A model generated the notes under the pieces. It did no database searches. It saw nothing but the letters and a program-made list of their open reading frames with translations, and was not told the DNA's origin. Below are positions 47,401-57,110 of a stretch of 64,000 nucleotides of DNA, piece after piece. A program made the position numbers and the translations under genes. The stretch lies in NCBI RefSeq assembly GCF_000224145.3, contig NC_020173.2, positions 5,198,556-5,262,555 of the forward strand, read 5' to 3'. Source of the stretch: Ciona intestinalis (Eukaryota; Chordata; Ascidiacea; Phlebobranchia; Cionidae). Positions within the stretch are counted from its first letter, which is position 1; each line of letters opens with the position of its first letter.

Positions 47401-50400
47401 ATAACAGGTGAATGATATAGAGCGAGCGTTATCTTGCGACGACCAACTATTTGTGTACGAGCTCGCAGCCGTGACAATTGTCAACAGCGACTCCGATGCT
47501 GCAGGAAAGTCGTCGCTCATGACTGCTCTCTTGCGCCCACTGGTTGAAGGTTTTCAGCCCCTTCTTCATAAAATGGTGGCGCTCGCTGATGAGGAAAGTA
47601 ACTCCGAGGACCAGTCAGCCCGTCCAAGCGAGATGTACGCCAACACACTCAACTATGCCATGTCTTACGCAAGGTTAGTGCATAAATACTTATATTGTGA
47701 ATATTTTCAAGAAAAATGTAATAAACAAACATTAATTTATAAAAACAATATATTATAAGCATAAACATTAATAAGAATATTTTTTCAAAAAAAATGTAAA
47801 AAAGTTCAAATTTTGTAGCAATTCAAAAAATGGTCAAAAATTTACTAAAAAAGTATGTTTTGTAATAAACTACATAAAAAACACAATCTTTTCAAAACCA
47901 TAGCCATATCCAGTATATTGTATAAATATTTATCTTTTAGGAAAGTTGTAAAAACTCTTTAAAAAAAACACAAAATTTCGTATATATATTTCAGTTTTAC
48001 TATTTTTTAATCATAACATAAGTAACTATACTCAGTAATTCCTTCAGCAACATGGCAAAACTCTAAACAAGTTACCCAAAATTGCTTAAATATATATTTA
48101 AAAAAACGTAAACAAAAATCTTATACTCCAGTCGTACTAGCAAAGCTTTCAGCAACAAGCAGACAATCAGTCAATCAGGTTGCAGCGAGGTTTACACCGA
48201 TGCTTTGAAAGTTTTTTTGCAAGTTTTGGAAACTCAACACCATCGTAGCATTCTACATACTGGTATGGAATATTTTAGTTAAAAATTTTTAAGTTATTTT
48301 TTTGAACATTTATATTAATCATTTTTATATTTTTTTGCTTATCTGTAATATTATATTTTAAATTTTAACTATATGGGTGCAATTCGTTTGATGCATTTAA
48401 TGGGGCAAATACTTTGGCTCTGCATGTTTGTTTAGAAACTTAACATCAGGGAAAAAGCTGTTAGGGGTGTGGTACTACTGGTAAAAAACAGGATGTCATC
48501 CAAAAAGGAATTATATATACATATATATATATATATGTATATACATATATGTAAATATAAAAATTCAAAAAAAAAATTATGACTAGCACTTCCATTATTC
48601 AACCTATGCCTGATATATATCGTCTAGTTTTCATCCCAAATATATAAACCACCTCCCAACCTCCAGGTGTTCGTCAATACCTCCATAGGATGGTGATTTG
48701 TTTAGAAGATGAAGTTCTCCCTTTTGTCCCGATCACCGTCCGCCACCTCCTTACAAACCATGACCCGAAGTCTCTTCATGAGTTTATTCCTCTGCTAAAC
48801 CAAATCATTTGTAAATTCAAGGTATGCAATGCAAGAATGTCTATGTTTTTCTATTATATGGGTGAGGTCCCGCAGCGTGGCACATTAAGGGGGTAAGATT
48901 TAGTCCAGAGTTGGCCCATTAGTTACCCCAATGTTGTTTATTTTTCTATTCTATGTGATTAAGGCCCATAAGGCCCCAAGATTTAGGTGGCATCTGGCCC
49001 ATTACCCCAACACCTAGGGTGCTACTGCATGGCCCTCACCAGATGTTAAAGCCTGTCACTTTCCCAAAGGTAGGTGACAAGGGCTGTACCTTTAATGGTA
49101 TTAAATGGAAAATCTTCCATTGACAGCTCAATCCTTCCAAGGAATAGTACAAGCCATTTCATTCACTTGTATTTCTCATATAACTTATTAAACTGCAAAT
49201 TTTAGAAACTGATTAAATTCCTAGCATGTTTTAACGACTATTGTTTTGCTTTTATTTTTCTTTTCTTCGTTCTTTAAATAACATGATTTTTTAAACTTTT
49301 TCGAAGAGATAAATAAAAACTATGTTATCCCTAACCCACAAAACTTCTAATTTCAGAAACTGATTGAACCGTTTCTGAGCGAGGTTTTCATGTTGGTCGT
49401 TCGTGCCGTGTTCGAAGTATTATTACATCATAATGGTGATTCATCTGTTCACGAGGAAGATTCTCGTTTAATACGGAGATCATATTTCCAATTTCTTGCA
49501 GCCGTCGTGTCTAACGGAGTTTCTGGGGTCATATTAAGACAAGGTAGATCATAAAACTGTGTGAAATATTATTAAATGGATAATGAAAAAACGTATTACA
49601 TATTCTCGCATGACATGGTAAGGCAACACATTTCTTCTCGTGTTTGTGTAATATTGTCAATTTGTCATCTGTTTATATAAAGTAACCACAATAAAAAGTA
49701 AAATTTTATTGTATTTTTAAAACCGAGTTTTTTTTCAGCACCCTCCGATGTGGAAATGGTTCTGTCCACTCTGATACAGGGAGCAGGGGAAATCCCTGAT
49801 CCAGTATCGCAGAAAATCTGTTTCAGCGCGATTGGGAAGCTTATTGAGACGTGGGGTAAGATGGTATTATTTGGCGTGAATTAAAATTTATGTGTTTTAC
49901 ATTTGTTGGTAATTTTTAAAAACAAAACTAGCTTTACTAAAATTTTACGCGAAATTTAAAAGAATTTTATTAAATTTGGAATATTTCGTAAAATTAAAAC
50001 TCTTGTAACTTCTGAAATCACCAATAAAGATTTTATTTTTAAACCAAAAATTATTTTTAAACCAAAGCTTTAAAAATTAGGAAAATCATAGTATGTAAAA
50101 TATATGGACTGCTATATTTGTATTGAAACTATTATTGAAACTATCTTGTTTCATTTGACTTTTTGATCCATCCACATTGAAGTAGTTTCAACCTTCTTTC
50201 TTTTTTTTCACTTTTAGGCCAGAATAATGGTATTTCTATGTGGGAGTTCGTCACCAAAAGTGTTGTACCTGTGTGCTTGATGGCGCCGCTCAGTGGCAGT
50301 TTTGATTTGAACGACGCACAGACGGTCTTAGCACTCAACGAGTCAGCGTCTCTTATGAAAACTATCAACAAATTACATGTAAGTTTTATTGAAATTTTCA

Positions 50401-51638
50401 TATTTTAAGCCAGACATTGGGATAAGATTATTGTAACCTAACCTCTTACCTCTATTGAAAAACAGCAGCATATTCTGTTCAAAACGGAAAAATTTAGACG
50501 TATTTCAGTGAAAAACTTTTAATTTGTTTATGCATTAGAATAAGTGCTATCACTTTAAAAAATTGCTTACAAAAAATCTTTTCCTCAAATTCTGACCGCT
50601 CTGTTGATAATAGTGTTCAATTTATACCAAATTTTCTGTTATAACACAAGAGCCTTTATGTATGGCTTGATTTTAACCTTAATGTTTTGGTGTAATTAAA
50701 AATTTGAACCATCTTTAATGAAGGATAAAATGTAATGAAACATCTGCACCAAACTTATTTCTATTTATCCACATAATAATACGTTGAACAGGGAGTGGAA
50801 TTGGAAAAGTTTTTGCGCCAACAATTCCTTCCATCACTTAACTTGTCATCTGATCAAATTGAGGTAACATTGTATATTCTATATTCGTATATTGGACCTA
50901 TTAGTGCGTTGCTATGGTGGGGCACGCCATGAGACATGGGGTTTATGCCAGAGTTGGCCCTTTTTGGTTTTTATGTGTCTCAAATTGTTCCAAGTCAGTT
51001 GAAAATTAATAAAAACGACGGTTCCAAAAAGACATGGCCTTAACTTACAAACTGCTTGTAGGAATGGATGTAACTTATTTATCCTCGTCTGGCGGGGGAA
51101 CGACAGTTGTTATAACAAGCTAAAAAACGACTGTTCCAAAGCAATCATTGCCATAACTGATAAACCCCTTGAATGAATTAAAGCAACTTCTTTATCCTCG
51201 CATGGCAGTACAGCGGCAGCTGTTATAATACGGGTGTTCTTTTTTTATCAACTCAGGTCCGCTTAAGAGTTCACGATTCCTATTTTTAAGTTTCTATATA
51301 TGTACATATAATATATATATGTACCACTAATATTGAGTGTTTTGTAACCCCCACTTATTATCAGAACTACTGTGGCGCAATCCAACAACTTGATGTTCGA
51401 AACTTCAAGGCTTATACGAAGGTATGTCACAACACATTCTTTCAATAAACATTTTTATAATTTATTTTCAACCATTTTTTTAAACTTTTTTCAAAAATAA
51501 AGTAAACCTTGAATTTTTAAATGTTAGATACATAAAACTATTCTTCAATGTTTTTTTTCCAAAAAAAGTTTTAAAACACTTTTCAAAAAACTACATATCT
51601 TGTCTTTTCAGGCTTTTTTCTCCCGTCCGAAAACGTGA
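38402..51638 (+). CDS. XPOT: Exportin-T (tRNA exportin)
   Basis: Importin-beta-family carrier exporting mature tRNA from the nucleus with Ran-GTP. Exons: 38402-38476, 38810-38923, 39612-39707, 40017-40259, 40768-40949, 41647-41824, 42332-42414, 42677-42844, 43246-43339, 45128-45297, 45740-45839, 46379-46593, 46758-46842, 47408-47673, 48132-48262, 48667-48821, 49357-49543, 49739-49855, 50218-50378, 50792-50863, 51365-51421, 51612-51638; 2976 nt, 991 residues (human 962), phases continuous. An in-frame TGA two codons before the ATG fixes the start. [12 protein letters not shown] (64 on) opens the Ran-binding N-terminal HEAT region; [38 protein letters not shown] and [17 protein letters not shown] match human XPOT closely. 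Exon 10 is cut by the gap at 43771, so its intact copy at 45128 is used; exons 7-9 have second copies at 43821-44846. Introns 2, 6 and 13 carry mobile elements. Confidence 0.97.
38962..39339. mobile_element. Foldback element B with 9 bp tandem repeats (MULE-like features)
   Basis: Perfect 9 bp duplication CCTTTCAAG at 38953-38961 and 39340-39348. Terminal inverted repeats start GGACCCCTTTAAATACCGC, and TAAATACCGCAGTACA matches the AAATACCACAATACA of element A at the same place. Next come four to five 9-mers CAGTGCCTC, mirrored on the right arm. Deeper arm sequence (GTGAAACTAATGTATCG, TATGACATCATAA) is also inverted, giving arms of roughly 165 bp. A 50-N gap (39131-39180) sits at the centre of the hairpin, where assembly would fail. 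In XPOT intron 2. Confidence 0.88.
39131..39180. other. Assembly gap, 50 N, at the loop of foldback element B
   Basis: Exactly 50 N between ACAAGAGATA and TCTTGTACAG, which are inverted copies of each other. The true loop length is unknown; a longer internal region could be missing. Confidence 0.99.
41872..42064 (+). mobile_element. MITE copy, complete
   Basis: TAGTGGGGTTGGGGAAAGAT at the left and TGTCCCATCTTCCCCCACCC at the right, forward orientation, followed by a (TA)n run. XPOT intron 6. Confidence 0.87.
43771..43820. other. Assembly gap, 50 N, between two copies of XPOT exons 7-10
   Basis: Exactly 50 N. The left copy breaks inside exon 10 and the right copy restarts inside exon 7, so the join is artificial or marks a duplication. 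Confidence 0.99.
43821..44846 (+). pseudogene. Second copy of XPOT exons 7-9
   Basis: Exon 7' 43821-43901 (first bases lost in the gap), exon 8' 44170-44337 and exon 9' 44753-44846 repeat 42332-43339 with intact frames and splice sites. Differences include DEDYQ for DEEYR in exon 9 and Ser for Pro at the exon 8/9 junction. Introns differ by substitutions and indels. Because exon 10 at 45128 follows in phase from either set, one copy is redundant; unmerged alleles are the simplest reading. It is labelled a pseudogene for want of a better type; neither copy looks damaged. Confidence 0.8.
47094..47272 (-). mobile_element. MITE copy, right end decayed
   Basis: TAGTAGGGTGGGGAAGATGG at the left; reverse orientation; ends in GAAAGCCCCTCCCCAATC in place of the usual terminus. 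XPOT intron 13. Confidence 0.8.
48855..49330 (+). repeat. Composite dispersed repeat
   Basis: Begins TATATGGGTGAGGTCCCGC, continues through two TTGGCCCATTA-type units and a long unique body, and ends in TTCGAAGAGATAAATAAAAA, similar to 29470-29515. Longest copy of this family here. XPOT intron 16. Confidence 0.5.
51060..51265 (-). repeat. Two SINE-like tail segments
   Basis: GTAACTTATTTATCCTCGTC and CTTCTTTATCCTCGCATGGC begin two adjacent copies, each followed by an ACGACAG/GTTATAA-like stretch. XPOT intron 20. Confidence 0.55.
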
Positions 51639-51818
51639 CCATCAGCACAATGTTTTGAACAATATTGCTTTTATTTATTTTAACAAAGCAAAACTGGCCG
51701 ATGGTCCTAATTTTTTGCTCGTTATCAGTTTGCGTTGTCGGTTGTAACCGCAAATGGTTTAACTCTCTGCTGTGTTCGTCCAAGCAAATTACCTGTAACT
51801 TGTTCGCCTATGTCCGTG

Positions 51819-52112
51819 AAGTACCTACAGCTTACGCTGATAGCTATCTACAAGTGAAAAACGTGGCCTCGGCCTCGGCCTCGGCGATGTTTTTCACGAT
51901 TAAAAATTGGTCAGATTCAAAAAACATAAAATTAAAGATTCTGTTAATTCGGCAACTTTTACAGTGTTGCCGGATTTGTGTTTGTCTCCAATTTTTGCTG
52001 GACGTAATGTGGCCAGCATTTTGTTAATCACTACTTTAGTGCATTTTGCATGTTTACGCCTCGACGATGTTTTTCACTTATAGTTAGCTAACAGCGTGAG
52101 TTGTAGGTACTT
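51819..52112. mobile_element. Candidate MITE with ~45 bp inverted repeats
   Basis: Left arm AAGTACCTACAGCTTACGCT, then GATAGCTATCTACAAGTGAA, is mirrored at the right by TTCACTTATAGTTAGCTAAC and AGCGTGAGTTGTAGGTACTT. A CCTCGG triplet of repeats lies just inside the left arm. I could not find a clear target-site duplication. It begins about 180 bp after the XPOT stop codon and may be part of its 3' UTR. A 120-codon frame across it has no recognisable homologue. Confidence 0.65.
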
Positions 52113-52212
52113 TGCAGGCATGGAGCAATATTCAATACCCCAGTATGCAAGCTTGATATCATGTTTGGTTTGTCCCAAATTTTGAGTATATGTGCAATTG
52201 GTATACTAGGTA

Positions 52213-52355
52213 TAGTACTGTGGGGTAAGATGGGACACCTTTAGCACATAATATCTAAATATCCTGGTCGTATTTTAAAAATTTGACCAAAGTCTACTAA
52301 ATGGTCCGGAAAAAAAACGACTAAAAAGGTGTCCCATCCTCTCCCGCCCTACTAT
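52213..52355 (+). mobile_element. MITE copy, internally shortened, TAGTACTG subtype
   Basis: TAGTACTGTGGGGTAAGATG to GTGTCCCATCCTCTCCCGCC; about 50 bp of the middle are missing. Confidence 0.82.
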
Positions 52356-52892
52356 ATTGCTTAAACCTGGGAACTCGCATACATAATTGCCAACCACGGG
52401 CCCTGGTACAAGTCTTAACTTTCAAAGCGTTGTTTTGTTGCTGCCAACTCAACTAAGTTGCTATTTCAGTCGTTCTGCATCTGACCGACTTTATTTATTA
52501 TTTTAATATTCCGACATGTACTAACTTGAGTGTTGTGTTGGTTTTTATTCGTGGTTTCCAGACCTCCTCTTTCGCTTTTTGCAACTCCGTGACGTCACAT
52601 GTTATGACGTCATAATGCTCGGTAGCGGGTTTTAGTTTCTTTTAAGTTTTGGCACTGCAGAATGGTGTAAATATATTTAAATCGAAGTGCCTTGTGAACA
52701 AAACATGAATGTCCTATTTATCGTATACGCTGTAACGCAGTGTTGTAAAAACATTCGATGTTATTTTAAGTACCAGGATTAAAAGCGTAATACACTTGAA
52801 TTTAAATTCGATGATACGAATCTGTTTACACGATTTGCTGGTATACAGCTTTTAAAACAGGTTCAGTTTAGTGTAGGAACAAATTAAGTACA

Positions 52893-53053
52893 ATAGGGCG
52901 GGGTAGGATGGGACACCTTTTCTCGTCTCATTTGATAGTAAAAAGAAAACATTTAAAAATTTATTAAACCGTATTGGTTGTTAGCTGCGTAAAATGCGAT
53001 CAGGATATTTGGATATGTGCTAAAGGTGCCCCGTCTTACCCCTCAGTACCGTG
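52893..53053 (-). mobile_element. MITE copy, shortened
   Basis: ATAGGGCGGGGTAGGATGGG at the left, CCCCGTCTTACCCCTCAGTA at the right; reverse orientation. Confidence 0.78.
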
Positions 53054-53250
53054 GTGCACATTGGAAACTGACAGAATTTCATTTCAGGACCGAGAATTTA
53101 ATATCGTAATGAACGAAGTCGAATGAATAATCCGTTTATCTAACTCCAACATTTTCGCGAGTACATACACAATCACAGTGCGCATTAGTATGATAAGGGT
53201 TTTAGGTACATGCTTGTACTAAACTAACTCTCATCGTTTTTAACCGAGTT

Positions 53251-53392
53251 AAGGTGGCCGTACATAGCATCCGGCATGCGAATTCGCCTGCGAAGTCAGA
53301 TGCAAACCTATTACCGAGTTCCGCATGCGGCAGCGAAATCCGGACAAAACCGACAAAACGGACGAATTCCGGATACTGTGTACAGCCACCTT
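53251..53392. mobile_element. CpG-rich 142 bp MITE-like element
   Basis: AAGGTGGCCGTACATAGCAT at the left mirrors TACAGCCACCTT at the right; the right arm complement reads AAGGTGGCTGTACACAGTAT, then CCGGAATTCG against CCGGCATGCGAATTCG on the left. No related copy is apparent in the window. Confidence 0.7.
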
Positions 53393-53908
53393 TTGGCAAC
53401 TCTCGTCTAAACCATACGAGATAGACATTCTTTATACATTAAACTATTAGAGAAATTTCTCCTCCTTTAAGCCCTTTAACTAAAATTGCGCTTAAAACAA
53501 TGTTACCTCAGCGGTTTGCGCTGTTTAATCAAGACACAGGGGCAATCAGCGCCTTCTCTCCTGAAACGAAGCGTTTTCTTTCTGCGTTGAATGTTCACTG
53601 TAGTTTGCTGTTCCAATTGAGCATAACAGTTAGTTAGGTTAGAAACAGCAGCCTGTTAAGAATTTAGAGCATTTTAAACGCGGAACTGGAGTGAAATAAT
53701 TGCTTTATATATTACGTTTACAAGATTGTACTTAGGATAGTGTGTTTGATGTTTTCATAGAAACGACTCGGTATTGGTGCATATACGGTTAGGTACTGCA
53801 ATATTCAGCAAGTATTAAAGTTAGTACAATATGTATAATTCATTTATATAATAGTTGTTCGTATGCTGACTATTGTAATTGGCTAATTGCATGCGAGAAA
53901 AGAGTAAA

Positions 53909-54090
53909 TAGTGAGACACCTTTAGCACATAATATCCAAATATTCTGATCATGTTTTAAACAATTAACAACGGTCTATGGGAGTCGCGAGGATACGGTTT
54001 TATTATAATTCTTTGAATGTTTTTTGTTTACCAAATTGGAGAAGTAAATAGAATGAACAGGTGCCCTATATCTTCCCCCACTCTACTATA
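53909..54090 (+). mobile_element. MITE copy with damaged left end
   Basis: The left repeat is reduced to TAGTGAGACACC; interior complete; right end CTTCCCCCACTCTACTATA. Confidence 0.78.
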
Positions 54091-54829
54091 GCGACTGCTT
54101 GACGTTGTTGATATATGACCTGTAGTAAACTATAAGGAACTGGTACTTTATTAAACCATACCGAAAGTAATTAATGGGTTTACACAGTTGATCACGCAGT
54201 AACTCATATACTAAGAAATAATTATAAAAAGGCGTTCTGTGTGCTAACTATATGTGCAAAAGTACAATAACACGGTTATGATGCCGACGAATGGTCTGCG
54301 TTTATATGAATTTAACCAGCTGACGGGACATTTTTTTGTTACTTGTATGGAAACTCCCGCAGTTTATTAAAACGGTGTTAACATGTTTTATTGCAATGGC
54401 TTTAAGCCAAAATCGTTTACATATCCATATGGTTTCCTATAACTGATTAAAACTACAACGGACCTTCCCCTTAAAATCTGTTCAGGTACAAAACAACTGA
54501 CATACTATTCGTGCTGCAAGTTTTCTTATCTATAACCATAGCGTACTTTGTAATTTTTTAAGTTTTAACATATGGCCACTTATTATTCATATACCGGCGC
54601 CAACTTCGACTTTTATGAAATTCAATGTTAAACTTGTAATTTGTTTGTATAGTAGGCTTTTTGTAAACTGATTCACTGCAGTCGGCATTTCTTGTAGTAT
54701 ATATTTAATATTATTACTTACCTATATACTATGTGTGTGTACGCCAACTTAAAAATAAAGGCTGTCGCTACAAAGAGTTATTATGTGTAAACATTTATGT
54801 TGAGTGTTCCGTTAATATTTGCCTCTGCT

Positions 54830-54965
54830 GGCGGTGGTTGCTCGTGCCACTGGAATAGAAGTTATAGGCTCGAGTCCCTGGTTTGCTACCACACAACACC
54901 CACGTTATGACAAGTGTCGTTGTCCCGCTATATACGCGAGGTTAAGCAATTTACGTGTAATAATA
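54830..54965 (+). mobile_element. tRNA-derived SINE-like copy
   Basis: AGGCTCGAGTCCC fits a tRNA B box. It is followed by CACACAACACCCACGTTATG, CGTTGTCCCGCTATATACGC and AATTTACGTGTAA, the tail shared by the dispersed copies. Best evidence here that the family is tRNA-derived. Confidence 0.65.
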
Positions 54966-55616
54966 TAAAAGTGACAAAAACACATTTGTTAAAATACAGA
55001 GCGCTTAATGCGTTTGCTATATACATCGACTACAGCAAGAGCAGACGCGATTTCCAGTGTCAGTGGAGAAAATGAGATAATTAAAGCCTAACTACATAAA
55101 CCATTTATATAGTTAAACTTTCCGATTCACAATTTACTAACCATTCATTAAAGCCACCCATGGGGCAGTTATACCATAGTTTAATAATACAAGTTCTTTA
55201 TTGAAGTATGGTTATACAAAGTATCCGTATGAAGTTACAACGCTTGTTTTTTGTTCTTTGTTTAAACGTATTTGTATAAGTTCCCTTTTACAAATAAGTT
55301 TCTGTTCCATTGTAAATTAAAGTGCATATAGACGTCTAGTAACGCAGTAGTGTTGTTCGAGTAGGCTTAAAGCATCATTGTTAAGTCATAATGTATTCAA
55401 CACGATCGCATTATGACGTCACTTTCAGTTGCGTCTTCCGGTTGCGTCCTCCCATTTAACGACGCAATAAACGAAATCGCTACGCGACGCGTTTGCTTTT
55501 ATGTATAAACCAATCAAAACACACAACCGCATACCACGTGAGTAAATACAAACATTGCTACAACAGAAGAGTAACTTTACAATTAAAAGCAGCAAGTTAA
55601 CACGTGTAGTACGGTG

Positions 55617-55736
55617 GGGTAAGATGGGTAACGTTAGCAAATAACATCCCATATTTCCAAACCGTGTTTTAATAATTAACTTTTGTCGCCCCAATTGGTA
55701 GTAAATAACAGTTATTTAAAGAATTCTATATAACAG
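55617..55736. mobile_element. Rearranged MITE copy
   Basis: Starts TAGTACGGTGGGGTAAGATG and continues in forward orientation (GTTAGCAAATAACATCCC), then switches to reverse-orientation sequence (CCCCAATTGGTAGTAAATAA) before fading out. Confidence 0.65.
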
Positions 55737-55944
55737 GAAATATGAGATATTATGAGCAAATGATGGTATTCACCTTATACCCCACACTGCACTACAAGTT
55801 TGATTCATATTGGAAATACTTGGTGCAAATCGACTTTGTCTTTATTTTTTGTAGTGATATTTTAAATACACGTCAAGCTAATATAATACTGAGACATCAG
55901 GTGTTAATATTGAATAACCAACCTTTTTAGTTATCACATACAAA

Positions 55945-56211
55945 ATGTTTGCACGCAATAAAAGAGTCTTAGTATTATTTTTAGTTTTCGAGTTCCTATT
56001 CACCGCAATTTTTGTGCGGTCTCGCAATAAACCACATCAATACCTAATGTATGGCTCCTACACCGTCTTATCCCTATATATCTTGCCATTGCCGCTGGCA
56101 TCACCATCGATCGGAGGCTCGCCTCCCGAAAACACCGGGTATTTCCGCTATCAATATTTCATGCCCACCAAACGTGAAGCTTGGAAAGAGTTTTCTTTGT
56201 CGTTGTCATAA
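55945..56211 (+). CDS. Small open frame with signal-like N-terminus (uncertain)
   Basis: 88 codons from ATG to TAA. Residues 7-24 are strongly hydrophobic after a basic MFARNKR start, like a signal peptide or anchor; a second hydrophobic patch (YTVLSLYILPLPLA) follows near 40. The C-terminus is polar. No homologue recognised, no intron seen, and composition matches the surroundings. Could be a small secreted or membrane protein or a chance frame. Confidence 0.2.
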   Translation: MFARNKRVLVLFLVFEFLFTAIFVRSRNKPHQYLMYGSYTVLSLYILPLPLASPSIGGSPPENTGYFRYQYFMPTKREAWKEFSLSLS

Positions 56212-56307
56212 CATCATACGAATTTAGGTTTCCATGCCTATATTTACACTGTTTTTTTAGTTCCTAATATTTAAATGGGCAATATTTATCTATATTTCCA
56301 TGTAAAG

Positions 56308-56498
56308 TAGTGTGGGGAAGATTAGACACCTTTTTGTTCTATTTTCTCGTCCGATTTGCTAGCAAACAAAGAACATTCAAAGATTATAAAACCGTATTCT
56401 CGCGACTCCCATAGACCGTTGTTAATTGTTTAAAACATGATCAGAATACTTGGATATTATGTGCAAAAGGTGTCCCATCTTACCCCTCCCTACCGTAT
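56308..56498 (-). mobile_element. MITE copy, complete
   Basis: TAGTGTGGGGAAGATTAGAC at the left, TGTCCCATCTTACCCCTCCC at the right; reverse orientation. Confidence 0.85.
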
Positions 56499-56926
56499 TA
56501 CACCATTTTCACAGACATATAAACATAACTTTAGATAAAACGTTTCAACATTTTAAAATAACGCAATTTCACCACACGCATTTTGCCTCAGACTGACGTT
56601 GCGTGTACGTGCGTATAGTTTACGTAATGTTTGTGAAGAAATGTTGAACTATATTTTACCTTGCCCACTCCATCGACGTAGCTTAGGTTTAACGCCGACG
56701 CACAAGTTACATGACTTGGTAAAACGAAACCGAAAAGTCAGTATGCTACCAGCATGCATCACTTGTAGCTGGATTGCAAATAGTAGTTTCATATTTCGCT
56801 GTATGTACAGTTCTGCTGTGTTATATAACAGACAGTGTAAGTTATAAAATGCAGACGGAAGACATTGCAGTTCCTAAAATGTCGATCCAGTTTTGAGAAC
56901 TATTGCACAAGCTTTGTATATAAACA

Positions 56927-57110
56927 TAGTACTATGGAGGAAGACGGGACACCTTTAGCATATTAAATATCCCAAAATCCTGATTGTGTTTTAAACAGTT
57001 AACAGCAGTGGGCGTCGTGAGGAAAAAGTTTTTAATTCTTTGAATCGTTCTGTTACTACTAAATGGGACGAGAAAATAGAATAAAAAGGTCTCATCTTCT
57101 TTCAAACACC
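56927..57110 (+). mobile_element. MITE copy
   Basis: TAGTACTATGGAGGAAGACG at the left; interior in forward order; the right end has decayed to AGGTCTCATCTTCTTTCAAA. Confidence 0.78.

Larger units (their letters stand above)
52356..55944. other. Intergenic, element-rich
   Basis: No gene recognised. Contains MITE copies, a CpG-rich inverted-repeat element at 53251-53392, a SINE copy at 54830-54965, a CRE pair (TGACGTCA at 52590 and 52605) and a single CRE at 55414. Confidence 0.6.

Noticed and set aside
48515..48552. TA/CA-rich palindromic run in XPOT intron 16
   Set aside because: Simple microsatellite; its dyad symmetry is a by-product of TA repeats.
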